A stretch of DNA of 64,000 nucleotides from Bacteroidaceae bacterium (GTDB lineage: Bacteria; Bacteroidota; Bacteroidia; Bacteroidales; Bacteroidaceae), in contig JAFTXN010000005.1 of NCBI GenBank assembly GCA_017461605.1, forward strand, positions 62,001 to 126,000. Direction: 5' to 3'. Position numbers and translations under genes: made by a program. The notes under the pieces were generated by a model that searched no databases, had not been told where the DNA came from, and saw only the letters and a program-made list of their open reading frames with translations. Below are positions 26,667 through 36,239 of the stretch, piece by piece; position 1 is the first letter of the stretch; each line of letters opens with the position of its first letter.

Positions 26667-27404
26667 ATGAAAGCAGCTTTCAAACTTCTGTTGCTCGCAG
26701 CCCTGATGATTTATCTCGTGTTTGCATTCACACGCTTCACACGTCAGGGAACTTCCGACGTGTGTCAGGAAGTGAAGGTTACCGTGGCCGATAGTGCGCA
26801 GGCCGGTTTTATCACACAGGAAGAGGTGTGCAAAATCTTGAAAGCCGCCCGCCTCTATCCCGTGGGGCTTCCCATCGATTCTGTCAACAGTGAGGCCATC
26901 GAAAAAGCTCTGGTAAGAAATACGTTCATCAAGGACGCAGTTTGCTACAAGGCTCCCGGCGGACGCCTCAATGTGCTCGTATCGCAGCGCATGCCGGTGC
27001 TGCGTGTCATCGCGGACAATGGAGAAGACTACTATATCGATGAGGAAGGTTTCACGATGCTTCCCCAAGGTTTTGAAGCGAATTTGGTGGTTGCCACGGG
27101 GCAGATAGACAAAGCTTACACCAAGCGGCATCTCGTTCGGTTGGGACAGCACATTGCCGCAGACCCTTTTTGGAACAACCAGATCGAGCAAATCAATGTG
27201 AACGCCCAAGGTGAAATCGAACTCGTGCCGAGAGTGGGAAACCAGACGCTTTTCCTGGGCCGCCCCGTCAACTTGCAGAAAAAGTTGGAGAACCTCAGAG
27301 TTTTCTACAAGCGAGTGATGCCTACCGTGGGTTGGAATAAATACTCTCACATCAATCTTGAATACGAGAACCAAGTGATTTGCACCAAGGCTGAGGCTTC
27401 CTGA
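26667..27404 (+). CDS. ftsQ: Cell division protein FtsQ/DivIB
   Basis: 245 residues. A short cytoplasmic start, one membrane helix (FKLLLLAALMIYLVFAF, about 4-20), then a POTRA-like periplasmic part (VTVADSAQAGFITQEEVCKI to about 110) and a beta domain containing YYIDEEGFTMLPQGF. FtsQ links early Z-ring proteins to FtsB/FtsL and the septal synthases. Sequence is weakly conserved; the position between murC and ftsA is the strongest evidence. Confidence 0.9.
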   Translation: MKAAFKLLLLAALMIYLVFAFTRFTRQGTSDVCQEVKVTVADSAQAGFITQEEVCKILKAARLYPVGLPIDSVNSEAIEKALVRNTFIKDAVCYKAPGGRLNVLVSQRMPVLRVIADNGEDYYIDEEGFTMLPQGFEANLVVATGQIDKAYTKRHLVRLGQHIAADPFWNNQIEQINVNAQGEIELVPRVGNQTLFLGRPVNLQKKLENLRVFYKRVMPTVGWNKYSHINLEYENQVICTKAEAS

Positions 27405-27462
27405 AGAAGCCGGAAGCACATCGAAGAAATTAGCAACAAGCATATAAAAATACACAGCATAT

Positions 27463-28917
27463 ATGGCAAAAACAGAAAACTTTATCGTAGCGATAGACCT
27501 CGGTTCGTCGAAAGTTACAGGCATTGCCGGCGTCAAGGAACCCGATGGCGCCATCAATGTCCTGGCTTTTACGCAAGAGCCTTCCGAGTCTTTCATTCAC
27601 AAAGGCCGCGTGCAGAATGTTGACAAGCTCACGCAGTGCATTCGGAACATGAAGGCCGATCTTGAGAAAACCCTCGACAAGGCCATCAGTCAAGTGTACG
27701 TGGGCCTCGGGGGCTTGGGCATGCACACAGTGGGCAACAGTGTTTCCAAAAACTTCCCGGAGAAAGTTGTCATCACACAGAGCATGATCGATGAGGTGCT
27801 CGACATCAATTTGAACTCCTGTCCCGGCGATCGCGAAATCCTTGACGTAATTCCGCAGGAGTATAAGGTGGGAGCGCAACTGCAGCTGGACCCTGTCGGA
27901 GTGCTTACCGATCGCTTGGAAGGCCGTTTCCTGAATGTGGTGGTGAGTCCGGAACTTCGCCAACAGATTGAAAATTGCTTCCGCTCCGCAGGCATAAAAA
28001 TTGCCGACATGCCCATCACGGAGCAGGTCTTGGCGGACATTGTTCTGAGCGACTCGGAGAAACGTTCGGGATGCGTCTTCGTGGATATGGGTGCGGAGAC
28101 CACAACCGTGGCCGTCTACAAGAATAACATACTCCGCCACTTGGCTGTTATCCCATTGGGAGGAGCCAATATCAACCGTGACTTCCTGTCGCTCCAGGTG
28201 GACTATGACGAAGCCGAAGAGTTGAAGCTGAAATATGGTTCGGCACGTTTCGCAAACGTAGACACCGAGCATGCACCCATCGCCCTCAAGGATGGACGTT
28301 ACATCAAGTATGAGGAATTTTCCAACCTCGTCGAGGCGCGTATGGAAGAGATTATATTAAACATCGAACACCAGATCTCGCTTTCGAAATACAACCGCAA
28401 CCAACTCATCGGTGGAATGATAATCACGGGCGGTGCTTCGCAAATTCAGAACATCGAGAAGGCCATTACCGAATTTACCAAGTTCGATAAGCTGCGTTTC
28501 GTTCGCAACATCCGCACCACACTCCGCACAAAGCTGGCCGACTTCAACAGAAATGGCTCGTGCAATGCGGCTATTGCCCTCATCGAGAGCGGCGATCAGA
28601 ACTGCTGCGGCGGAGATCTGGGCGACCCGACGAAGAGCATATTCCCCACAGAGGAAGAGATAAAGCAACAGCAGGAAGAGGAACGTCGCAAGCAGGAAGA
28701 AGAGGAGCGTCGCTTGGAAATGGAGCGCCAAGCCGAGATAGAGCTTCAGCAAGAGCAGGAAGCTGAGAAGAGCAAGCGTGAACGCCGGGGTGGCGCGATG
28801 CGATCTATGCGTAGCTTCTTCTCGAGGATAGCCTCGTTGGTGAGCGACGAGGACACGTCGCCGCTCGACACTCAGAAGGACTCACAAAATGAGAATGCGA
28901 CTCCCAATCAGAAGTAA
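27463..28917 (+). CDS. ftsA: Cell division protein FtsA
   Basis: 484 residues. It is an actin-like ATPase that tethers FtsZ to the membrane. The phosphate-1 loop IVAIDLGSSKVTGIAG is at about 8-23, followed by the SHS2-type 1C subdomain (FTQEPSESFIHKGRVQN), VFVDMGAETTTVAVY and GGMIITGGASQIQNIEKAI. The tail is longer than usual: a charged Gln/Glu/Arg coiled stretch (about 405-450) and then the amphipathic helix RSMRSFFSRIASLV, the likely membrane-targeting sequence. ftsZ follows after 24 bp. Confidence 0.97.
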   Translation: MAKTENFIVAIDLGSSKVTGIAGVKEPDGAINVLAFTQEPSESFIHKGRVQNVDKLTQCIRNMKADLEKTLDKAISQVYVGLGGLGMHTVGNSVSKNFPEKVVITQSMIDEVLDINLNSCPGDREILDVIPQEYKVGAQLQLDPVGVLTDRLEGRFLNVVVSPELRQQIENCFRSAGIKIADMPITEQVLADIVLSDSEKRSGCVFVDMGAETTTVAVYKNNILRHLAVIPLGGANINRDFLSLQVDYDEAEELKLKYGSARFANVDTEHAPIALKDGRYIKYEEFSNLVEARMEEIILNIEHQISLSKYNRNQLIGGMIITGGASQIQNIEKAITEFTKFDKLRFVRNIRTTLRTKLADFNRNGSCNAAIALIESGDQNCCGGDLGDPTKSIFPTEEEIKQQQEEERRKQEEEERRLEMERQAEIELQQEQEAEKSKRERRGGAMRSMRSFFSRIASLVSDEDTSPLDTQKDSQNENATPNQK

Positions 28918-28941
28918 CCACACTGAAAAATCATAAGTATC

Positions 28942-30252
28942 ATGACAGAATTTGATCCGAGCGACATGCTCATCGAGATGGACATTCCCGCAACGACGCC
29001 TTCCATCATCAAAGTCATAGGTGTGGGTGGCGGTGGCGGTAATGCCGTTAACCACATGTACAAAGAGGGTATACACGATGTTAACTTCGTTCTGTGTAAC
29101 ACGGACAGCAAAGCGCTGTGCGACTCAAAGGTTCCTGTGCGCCTGCAGTTGGGCAAGGAAGGACTGGGAGCCGGTAACCGTCCGGCCAGAGCCCGTGAAG
29201 CGGCGGAGGAGAGCATTGAGGATATTCGCAAGATGCTGGACGATGGCACCAAGATGGTGTTTATCACTGCCGGAATGGGCGGTGGAACCGGCACCGGTGC
29301 TGCGCCGATTATTGCCCGCGAGGCCAAAGCCATGGACATACTGACCGTGGGAATTGTGACCATACCTTTCCTTTTTGAGGGCAACAAGAAGATTGACCAG
29401 GCCTTGGACGGCGTGGAAGAGATATCGAAGCACGTTGATGCGCTCTTGGTAATCAATAATGAGCGTCTGCGCGAGATTTATCCCGACTTGAATGTGCTTT
29501 CTGCCTTTGAGAAGGCAGACAACACGCTCTCGGTGGCGGCACGTAGCATCGCCGAGATTATTACCATGCACGGCATCATCAATCTTGACTTCCGCGATGT
29601 GTGCACTGTACTTAAGGACGGCGGAGTTGCCATTATGTCGACGGGATATGCCGAAGGCGAGGGCCGTGTTTCGCGTGCCATCGAGGATGCGCTACACTCG
29701 CCGCTGCTCAACAACAACGACATCTACAATTCGAAGAAAGTGCTTCTGTCCATTTGGTTCTGCGCTGAGCACGAAGGCGAAACGCTGATGATGGAAGAGA
29801 TGAACGAGGTGCACGAATTCATGAGCAAGTTCCGTCCCGATGTGGAAACCAAGTGGGGACTTTCGGTAGACCCTTCGCTGGACAAGAAGGTGAAGATCAC
29901 AATTTTGGCAACGGGTTTCGGCATCAGCAATGTGCCCGGCCTGAAGGACAAGATGGCTGCCGAAGACGAGGCTCGCCGAGCAGAAGAAGTCGAGGCGCAA
30001 GAGGAGAAAGAAGAGCGCCGTGGCACGTTCTACGGAGGCAGCGACAAGCGCAGCGGACAGCGTAAGCGTCCCAAGGTGTTCCTTTTCGGACTCGACGACT
30101 TGGACAACGAGGAAGTTATCTCCATGCTTGAGCAATCGCCCACCTACAAGCGAAGCAAGGAGACGCTCAACGAAATCAAGAAAAAGGCTGCCGGAAATCC
30201 GCCCATCGAGGTAGATGTGGATGCCACGGCTTCCGTCATTTCATTCGATTGA
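28942..30252 (+). CDS. ftsZ: Cell division GTPase FtsZ
   Basis: 436 residues; polymerises into the Z-ring that recruits the division machinery. The nucleotide-binding loops are intact: VGGGGGNAVNHM (about 29-40), the tubulin signature GGGTGTGAAP (about 113-122), NNERLREIYPDLN and the catalytic T7 loop region with INLDFRDV. A charged linker (about 340-410) leads to a C-terminal segment SKETLNEIKKKAAGN; the end, DATASVISFD, lacks the proteobacterial DIPxFLR peptide, as is usual for the phylum. A hairpin follows. Confidence 0.98.
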   Translation: MTEFDPSDMLIEMDIPATTPSIIKVIGVGGGGGNAVNHMYKEGIHDVNFVLCNTDSKALCDSKVPVRLQLGKEGLGAGNRPARAREAAEESIEDIRKMLDDGTKMVFITAGMGGGTGTGAAPIIAREAKAMDILTVGIVTIPFLFEGNKKIDQALDGVEEISKHVDALLVINNERLREIYPDLNVLSAFEKADNTLSVAARSIAEIITMHGIINLDFRDVCTVLKDGGVAIMSTGYAEGEGRVSRAIEDALHSPLLNNNDIYNSKKVLLSIWFCAEHEGETLMMEEMNEVHEFMSKFRPDVETKWGLSVDPSLDKKVKITILATGFGISNVPGLKDKMAAEDEARRAEEVEAQEEKEERRGTFYGGSDKRSGQRKRPKVFLFGLDDLDNEEVISMLEQSPTYKRSKETLNEIKKKAAGNPPIEVDVDATASVISFD

Positions 30253-30257
30253 ACAAC

Positions 30258-30298
30258 GAAATCGCCGGGGCTGTGAAGTGCAGTGGCCGGCGATTTTC
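30258..30298 (+). terminator. Hairpin between ftsZ and yqeY-like gene
   Basis: GAAATCGCCGG (30258-30268) pairs with CCGGCGATTTTC (30287-30298). Only a short T run follows, so it may attenuate rather than stop transcription into the next gene. Confidence 0.55.
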
Positions 30299-30314
30299 AT
30301 AAAACGAAAACACC

Positions 30315-30773
30315 ATGGATCTTTTTGAAAAAGTAAGCAAGGACATCGTTGCTGCGATGAAGGCGAAGGACAAAGTGCGCCTTGAGGCCTTGCGCAATGT
30401 GAAGAAGTATTTTCTCGAGGCCAAGACGGCTCCCGGTGCCGGTGATGTGCTGACCGACGATGCTGCCTTGAAAATCCTGGCCAAGTTGGCCAAGCAGGGC
30501 AAGGACACTGCCGCGCTCTACACCGAGCAGGGACGTGCCGACCTGGCAGCCGAAGAACTCGGACAGGTGGCTGTCATCGAGGAATATCTGCCCCAACCGC
30601 TCTCTGCCGAGGAACTGGAAACCGCCGTGCGAGCCATCATTGCCGAGGTGGGAGCCACATCACCCAAGGATATGGGCCGTGTGATGGGCGTGGCGTCCAA
30701 GCAATTGGCCGGTAAGGCCGAGGGACGTGCCATCTCGGAGTTGGTGAAGCGCCTCCTCGCTCCCGGAGCGTAA
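30315..30773 (+). CDS. GatB/YqeY domain protein
   Basis: 152 residues. A helical protein resembling the tail domain of the GatB subunit of Glu-tRNA(Gln) amidotransferase, with LFEKVSKDIVAAMKAKDKVR at the start, VAVIEEYLPQPLSAEELE in the middle and the closing MGRVMGVASKQLAGKAEGR. The free-standing YqeY function is unclear; tRNA binding has been suggested from the fold. In Bacteroidales it commonly follows ftsZ, as it does here. A strong terminator ends the cluster. Confidence 0.93.
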   Translation: MDLFEKVSKDIVAAMKAKDKVRLEALRNVKKYFLEAKTAPGAGDVLTDDAALKILAKLAKQGKDTAALYTEQGRADLAAEELGQVAVIEEYLPQPLSAEELETAVRAIIAEVGATSPKDMGRVMGVASKQLAGKAEGRAISELVKRLLAPGA

Positions 30774-30818
30774 AGCGCATTGACGGACTCTCTGTACGGC
30801 TTTTACGACAATTTGACA

Positions 30819-30871
30819 GCATTCTCCGCTTTTCCTCATGCTGATGCAGGAGAAGCGGGGAATGCTTTTTT
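30819..30871 (+). terminator. Terminator of the murG-yqeY cluster
   Basis: GCATTCTCCGCTTTTCCT (30819-30836) and AGGAGAAGCGGGGAATGC (30848-30865) form an almost complete 18-bp stem with an 11-nt loop, followed by six T. Confidence 0.88.
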
Positions 30872-30937
30872 GTTGTCCGAAAGTCGGCCAAGGCTTTCCT
30901 TTCGTTCGGCTTTGAACAGGCCGAAAATATCGGGCAA

Positions 30938-31061
30938 AAATCGGCAGTGCTTGGCGGAAAATCTACACGGCGTTTAGAAAATTCTGCAGTGCTTGTAGAA
31001 ATTTCTAAACGCCGTGTAAATTTTTGTATTCTCCTTCCCCGTTTTTTCGACAAAGTGTCAG
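30938..31061 (+). repeat. 21-bp-phased modular repeat, copy F (four modules, with tail)
   Basis: CGGCAGTGCTTGGCG (30942), CTACACGGCGTTTAG (30963), CTGCAGTGCTTGTAG (30984) and CTAAACGCCGTGTAA (31005), each 21 bp apart. The second and fourth modules pair, with a compensated change (ACGG opposite CCGT). The tail GACAAAGTGTCAG is at 31049-31061, 17 bp from the queG stop. It lies between convergent genes. Confidence 0.92.
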
Positions 31062-31078
31062 CCCAGTTGCGACAGCCC

Positions 31079-32065
31079 TCACGGAGTTTCGACATACTCG
31101 CCGGGACCTGTCGGCAGCTGTTGTGGGGCGTCGGTGTGCTGTGCTCGGCGCACGGCTTCGATGTTGCGCATCAGTCCTTCGTATTTGGCGCGTTTCACGG
31201 CGCTGCCGCGAAACAGTGTGCGGTATTGCTCCACGTCCATGCGGTGCCAGTCGTCGGGCTGCATACACATCAGCGCATCGGAAGTTTGCAGGTCGGGCAG
31301 AGAGGTGGGGCGTACGGCTTTGTTCCATGGGCACGCTTCGGCGCAGCGGTCGCAGCCATAGATGCAGGTGCCCATCAGTTTTCCGGCCTCAGGGGGGAGC
31401 GGACCGCGTCGTTCGATGGTGAGATACGACAGGCATCGGCGGGCGTCCAGGCGGCCGTCTTCGCTCAGGGCACCGGCGGGGCAGGCCTCCACGCAGCGCC
31501 GGCACGTCCCGCAGCGTGCCTTTTGCGGCTCGTCGTAGGCATCGGCAGGCTTCAGGAGTAGGAGTGTGCCGATGAAGAAATAACTGCCCAATTCGGGCGA
31601 AATAATCTGTGTGTTGCGGCCTCGCCATCCCAAACCTGTGCGCCAAGCCCAGTAGCGCTCCAGCACAGGGGCTGTGTCGCAGAAAGCACGCCCTTCACCC
31701 TCCACCCCGATGTCGGTCATCAGCTGTAGCAGGCGCTGCCGTACGATGTCGTGATAGTCTTTTCCCAACGCATAGCGTGCCAGAGTATATCCGCCGTCGT
31801 CGTCCGGCCTCTGCGGGGGGGCATAGTTGAGCGCCACGCAGACCACCGTCTGTGCTCCGGGCACAAGCTCGCGCGGGTCGATGCGTTTCTCTATGTTGCG
31901 TGTGAGATAATCCATCTCGCCCTGCCGGCCTTCGGCCAGCCACCGACGAAATCCGGCCGCACACTCCCCGTCAACGGGAGCGGCAGGTGCCAATCCGCAG
32001 GCATCGAAGCCGAGCTTGTGGGCTGCAGCTTTCACTTCGTCGGCATGGAGCAGAATTTCGGTCAT
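31079..32065 (-). CDS. queG: Epoxyqueuosine reductase QueG
   Basis: 328 residues from the ATG at 32065; an upstream ATG in frame adds 14 unconserved residues. It catalyses the last step of queuosine synthesis in tRNA, reducing the epoxide using cobalamin and two 4Fe-4S clusters. Cluster ligands are visible as CGTCRRCVEACP and CDRCAEACPWN, and the N-terminal cobalamin/substrate domain has FDACGLAPAAPV and YALGKDYHDIV. It is separated from the upstream deacetylase by a terminator but may have its own unseen promoter. Confidence 0.96.
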   Translation of the reverse strand: MTEILLHADEVKAAAHKLGFDACGLAPAAPVDGECAAGFRRWLAEGRQGEMDYLTRNIEKRIDPRELVPGAQTVVCVALNYAPPQRPDDDGGYTLARYALGKDYHDIVRQRLLQLMTDIGVEGEGRAFCDTAPVLERYWAWRTGLGWRGRNTQIISPELGSYFFIGTLLLLKPADAYDEPQKARCGTCRRCVEACPAGALSEDGRLDARRCLSYLTIERRGPLPPEAGKLMGTCIYGCDRCAEACPWNKAVRPTSLPDLQTSDALMCMQPDDWHRMDVEQYRTLFRGSAVKRAKYEGLMRNIEAVRRAQHTDAPQQLPTGPGEYVETP

Positions 32066-32089
32066 GGCGTGGGGATGATGTGGATATTG

Positions 32090-32137
32090 GTGAAAAGAAA
32101 AGCCCAAGTCCCGTGGAGTATTCTACGAGGCTTGGGC
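32090..32137 (-). terminator. Terminator after the polysaccharide deacetylase gene
   Basis: On the minus strand GCCCAAG (32137-32131) pairs with CTTGGGC (32108-32102) and is followed by TTTTCTTTTC. Confidence 0.75.
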
Positions 32138-32153
32138 AATATAGATTGTGTGG

Positions 32154-32765
32154 TCAGTCGAACACGCGGAAACTGTAGCCTTGTGCCTGCAACCATTCGA
32201 TGGCGCGTGGCAGGGCATAGAGCAGTTTGTCCTGACTCTTGAGCGAATCGTGGAAGGTGATGATGCTTCCGGGCCGTGCGTATCGGCGCACGTTGAGCAG
32301 CACGTCGCGTCCGTTGAGATGGGTGGAGTAATCGCGCGTCACCAAGTCCCACATCACAACCTTGTAGCTGCTTCGCACGAACAGGTATTGTTCCCACTTC
32401 ATCCAGCCATGCGGTGGCCGAAACAGGTTTGTACGAAGCAGTTCGTTGGCCTTGTCAACATTGGCAACGTAGCTGCCGATGCCGTGGCGCATTCCACCGA
32501 TGTGGTTGTAGGTGTGATTGCCAATGCGGTGGCCTCGCGCTTTCACCATCTCGAACACTTCGGGATGCTTGAAGGCATTCTCGCCCACCATGAAGAAGGT
32601 GGCTTTCACCCCGTAGCGATCGAGCACATCGAGCACCCAAGGCGTAACTTCGGGGATGGGACCATCGTCAAAGGTCAGATAGACGCTCTTTTCCGAAGGG
32701 TCCATGCGCCAAAGTGCCTTCGGGTAGATCCATCGCAGGAACTTGGAGGGTTGCTCGATCAGCAT
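32154..32765 (-). CDS. Polysaccharide deacetylase (CE4 family)
   Basis: 203 residues, compact NodB fold. Motif 1 VYLTFDDGPIPE (about 28-39, catalytic Asp pair), motif 2 RIGNHTYNH supplying the metal-binding histidines, motif 3 region LFRPPHGW and a late MWDLVTRDYS. Members remove N- or O-acetyl groups from peptidoglycan or other polysaccharides. No signal peptide is apparent, so the site of action is uncertain. It lies 22 bp downstream of the DUF2723 gene in the same operon. Confidence 0.93.
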   Translation of the reverse strand: MLIEQPSKFLRWIYPKALWRMDPSEKSVYLTFDDGPIPEVTPWVLDVLDRYGVKATFFMVGENAFKHPEVFEMVKARGHRIGNHTYNHIGGMRHGIGSYVANVDKANELLRTNLFRPPHGWMKWEQYLFVRSSYKVVMWDLVTRDYSTHLNGRDVLLNVRRYARPGSIITFHDSLKSQDKLLYALPRAIEWLQAQGYSFRVFD

Positions 32766-32787
32766 AGGCGTAGGTTTTTCGCGTGGC

Positions 32788-35700
32788 TTATTGCAAGCGC
32801 ATGCTCAGGCGGCGTGCCAACATGTTACCGGCCGGCGTTTCTTCCCAACGAGTGAGGAAATCGTCATATTCGGCAGCCTGCTTCGAGTTGCAACGCTTCA
32901 GTCCTGAAACCACCGCAGCCAGGAATATGTAGTTGCGCTCGCAGTCGCGGCCATACGAACCCAGGCGCTCCGAGCTCAGTGAGTTGTACCACGTGAGGTA
33001 TTGGCGGAAGTTTTTACCCATTTCCAGCAATACGCGCTCGGACTCCTTGTCCTTGCCCAATTGATGCCAGATTTCGGGCAGGTCGAAGAGATTCTCGTCC
33101 CAATTGAAGCCGGTACTCATATAGTGGTAGGGCACGGTGGATGAAGGCAGTTCCTTTTTGCACTTCTCCATGACGCGCAACGCTTTGTCCTTTTTGCCTT
33201 CGTCCATAAGGCATTTGGCCAATATCACCATCATGTTGCGGTGTGTGTAGCACATACGCATATTTGTCTCGTCCAAGTATATGCCTTCCCATGAGACGTT
33301 GCCAAAACGGAAGCGTGTCATCATGTTTTCGTACATCTTGTCCGAATCGATGGTGTTGCCGCCCAGACGGAACGGCGTGATGCGATAAGCCAAGCCCTCC
33401 AAGACGCAGTATTCCTTCAGGCCGGCGTAGTTGTCCTCGCCCAAGGTTACAGACATGTAGAGCGGACGCGTCCAGTTGGCGTGTGCCAGCATCTCATAAA
33501 TCATCATGTCGTTCTTTGCCACATACTTCTTGCCGGCAAGCGAGATGTGCATGTGCGAAGGTATGGAGTCCTCGCCGAAAGGCAGCATCATGCCGGAGGC
33601 TTTCACGGCCTCCTTGTCGATGGTTACCACCAGGGAGTCGGTGGGGATAAATCCGATTTCGGGATTTCTGACAAAGTTGTCGATGACGTAGGAAAGCTCG
33701 TATGGATTTACGTTCGGGTTCTCTTTCTTCAAGGCCTCGAGGACGTCGTGCATGGGTCGCACGTAGAAGACGTCGTGTCCCTTGTTGTCAACGTATTCGT
33801 AGCGTTCCCAAGTGATGGGAAGCGCGGGCGAATCGTAGGCAGGGCGTTTCATTTGGTCTGTGTACCAGTCGGTCTGCAGATAACTCAGGTTGCAAACTCT
33901 GGCATCGGTACGCACACCTTCGGTCTCCTGATTGTACCAAAGCGGGAAGGTGTCGTTGTCTCCGTTCGTGAAGATGACGGGATTTCCGGATTGGGAGAGC
34001 GAATTCAGGTAGTTGGCACCGAAATCGCGGCAGGCATAGCGTCCGCTGCGGTCGTGGTCGTCCCAAGTTTGGCTGACCATTTGCAGAGGCACGAGGAGGC
34101 CGGCCACCGAAGTCACCGAGGCAACCAGGAGTTTCTGCTTACCTTTGAGCAGACGGTTGAGGCCATCGGCAAGTGCGGCCACGCCGAGACCAATCCAGAT
34201 GGCAAAGGCGTAGAAAGATCCGGCATAGGCGTAGTCGCGTTCACGCGGCTGTCCGGGAGTTTGGTTTAGGTAGAGGACAATTGCGAGTCCCGTCATGAAA
34301 AACAGGAAGAAGACTACCCAAAATTGCTTGATACCCTTGTCACCCTTGAAAGCCTGCCAGAAAAGTCCGAGCAGTCCGAGCAAAAGCGGGAGACAATAGA
34401 ACACGTTTCGGCCCTTGTTCTCGCGAAGTTCGTCGGGCAGTTGGCTCTGGTCGCCCAGCATGAGGGTGTCTATGAATGGTATGCCGGTGATCCAGTTGCC
34501 GTGTTCCAATTCCCCATTGCCTTGGATGTCGTTTTGGCGTCCCGCGAAGTTCCACATGAAGTAACGCCAGTACATGAAGTTCACCTGGTAGGAAAGGAAG
34601 AAACGCAGGTTGTCGGCTTGCGAAGGCATTTTGCCGGGATAGGGGCCCTGTGTGTTGCCGTTCTCATCCTTGAAAGTGAAGTTGACATCGTGCAGCGTAA
34701 CTCCGCCGAGCCATTCTTCGTATCGTGAAGCGTGGCTGCGAGAGTGCATACGGGGGAAGAGCATTTTCTGTTGGTCGGGGAAAACGTATTCGCCCTGCAC
34801 TTCGATGGTTTCGTAGCGGTCGGGCTCGCTGCCGTCTTGTTTCTGTTTTTCCACCTTCTGAACGATGTCTTTCTTCGTCATATCCACCACTTCCGAGGTA
34901 TAGGCCTCACCGTAGAACAAGGGATTGGAACCATACTGCTCGCGGTTGAGATAGGTGCCGAGTGTGAAGATGTCTTCCGGAGAGTTCTGGTCCATCGGTG
35001 TGTTTTGGGTGGAGCGAATCACGATTACGGCGTAGGAAGAGTAGCCTATCATGAGGCCGAGCATGCAGAGCAGGGCGGTGTTCATGAGGCGTGAGCCGAC
35101 AACGAAGCGTCCGTCGCCCTTGCGCCAGAAGAGCAGGCCCGTGAGTGCGGCCAGCACCACCAATCCGATAACCACCGACGTGACTCCGTGGCCATAGAAG
35201 GGGATACCCAGCAATGCGACGGACAGCGTGAAGAGGGCCACTTTCAGTTTTCTACCCTTGCGGGTGGTACTCCAGATGGCGGTCAGCACCACGCTGATCA
35301 GCACGAGGATGTATACCACAAGGCCGCCGTTGAATCCGAACCCAATGCTGTTGACAAAGAAGTACTCGAACCAACCGCCTACTTTCACGATGCCGGGCAC
35401 TACACCGTAGAGCACAGCGGCCACAAGCACAAACGAAACGCACAGGGCCATCAGCGAACCGCGCGAAGTGGCTTTTGGATTTTTCTTGAAGTAGTACACC
35501 AAAACGATGGCCGGCAGGCAGAGCAAATTGAGCAGGTGAACGCCGATGGAGAGTCCGGTGAGGTAGAATATCAGTACCAGGAAGCGGTCCGCGTGTGGCT
35601 TGTCGGCATTTTCTTCCCATTTGAGTATGAGCCAGAATACCAAGGCGGTGAACATGGACGAATAGGCATAAACTTCACCCTCGACGGCCGAGAACCAGAA

Positions 35701-36108
35701 GGTGTCGCTCCATGTGTAGGCCAGGGCGCCGGTGAGTCCGCAGCCCATCACCACGATGAGTTGCGCCCACGAGCTGACCACACCCTCGGGGCAGATAAGC
35801 TTGCGTGCCAGGTGGGTGATGCTCCAGAAGAGGAACAAGATGCAGAACGCCGAGAGCAGCGCCGACATGATGTTCACCATGAATGCCACTTGCGAGGGGT
35901 CGCTTGTGAACTGGCTGAAGAAGTTGCCCGTCAGCATGAAGAAAGGTGCTCCGGGCGGATGGCCCACTTCGAGCTTGTGCGCCGTTGTGATGAACTCGGG
36001 GCAGTCCCAGAAACTTGCCGTCGGTTCCACCGTCATGCAGTAGGTGAAAGCCGCTACGGCAAATGTGAGCCAACCCAGCAGGTTGTTTACGAGTTTGTAC
36101 TGTTTCAT
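32788..36108 (-). CDS. DUF2723 family large membrane protein (GT117-like)
   Basis: 1106 residues. The N-terminal half has about 12-14 membrane helices starting LLGWLTFAVAAFTYCMTVEP with the family signature SFWDCPEFITTAHKLEVGHP, and VEGEVYAYSSMFTAL. The C-terminal half is soluble, with GNPVIFTNGDNDTFPLWYNQ and a helical, TPR-like end. The family is placed among GT-C-type glycosyltransferases and is implicated in protein O-glycosylation in Bacteroidetes; that role here is inferred from the family only. It is transcribed from the promoter at 36181-36212 with the deacetylase. Confidence 0.92.
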   Translation of the reverse strand: MKQYKLVNNLLGWLTFAVAAFTYCMTVEPTASFWDCPEFITTAHKLEVGHPPGAPFFMLTGNFFSQFTSDPSQVAFMVNIMSALLSAFCILFLFWSITHLARKLICPEGVVSSWAQLIVVMGCGLTGALAYTWSDTFWFSAVEGEVYAYSSMFTALVFWLILKWEENADKPHADRFLVLIFYLTGLSIGVHLLNLLCLPAIVLVYYFKKNPKATSRGSLMALCVSFVLVAAVLYGVVPGIVKVGGWFEYFFVNSIGFGFNGGLVVYILVLISVVLTAIWSTTRKGRKLKVALFTLSVALLGIPFYGHGVTSVVIGLVVLAALTGLLFWRKGDGRFVVGSRLMNTALLCMLGLMIGYSSYAVIVIRSTQNTPMDQNSPEDIFTLGTYLNREQYGSNPLFYGEAYTSEVVDMTKKDIVQKVEKQKQDGSEPDRYETIEVQGEYVFPDQQKMLFPRMHSRSHASRYEEWLGGVTLHDVNFTFKDENGNTQGPYPGKMPSQADNLRFFLSYQVNFMYWRYFMWNFAGRQNDIQGNGELEHGNWITGIPFIDTLMLGDQSQLPDELRENKGRNVFYCLPLLLGLLGLFWQAFKGDKGIKQFWVVFFLFFMTGLAIVLYLNQTPGQPRERDYAYAGSFYAFAIWIGLGVAALADGLNRLLKGKQKLLVASVTSVAGLLVPLQMVSQTWDDHDRSGRYACRDFGANYLNSLSQSGNPVIFTNGDNDTFPLWYNQETEGVRTDARVCNLSYLQTDWYTDQMKRPAYDSPALPITWERYEYVDNKGHDVFYVRPMHDVLEALKKENPNVNPYELSYVIDNFVRNPEIGFIPTDSLVVTIDKEAVKASGMMLPFGEDSIPSHMHISLAGKKYVAKNDMMIYEMLAHANWTRPLYMSVTLGEDNYAGLKEYCVLEGLAYRITPFRLGGNTIDSDKMYENMMTRFRFGNVSWEGIYLDETNMRMCYTHRNMMVILAKCLMDEGKKDKALRVMEKCKKELPSSTVPYHYMSTGFNWDENLFDLPEIWHQLGKDKESERVLLEMGKNFRQYLTWYNSLSSERLGSYGRDCERNYIFLAAVVSGLKRCNSKQAAEYDDFLTRWEETPAGNMLARRLSMRLQ

Positions 36109-36180
36109 AAGATTTTCAGAAATAGTATGTTGAATTGTTTAGAATGCTTTCATGTGATGCGCGTGCGCACAAAGGCTGCG

Positions 36181-36212
36181 CAAAAATAGGTATAAAAATC
36201 CGCCTTGCCCAA
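36181..36212 (-). promoter_or_regulatory. Promoter of the DUF2723-deacetylase operon
   Basis: On the minus strand TTG (36212-36210), 21 bp spacer, then TATTTTTG (36188-36181), giving a leader of about 65 nt to the ATG at 36108. Confidence 0.65.
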
Positions 36213-36239
36213 CAAAAAACATTTTTTGTGTTTCGGAAA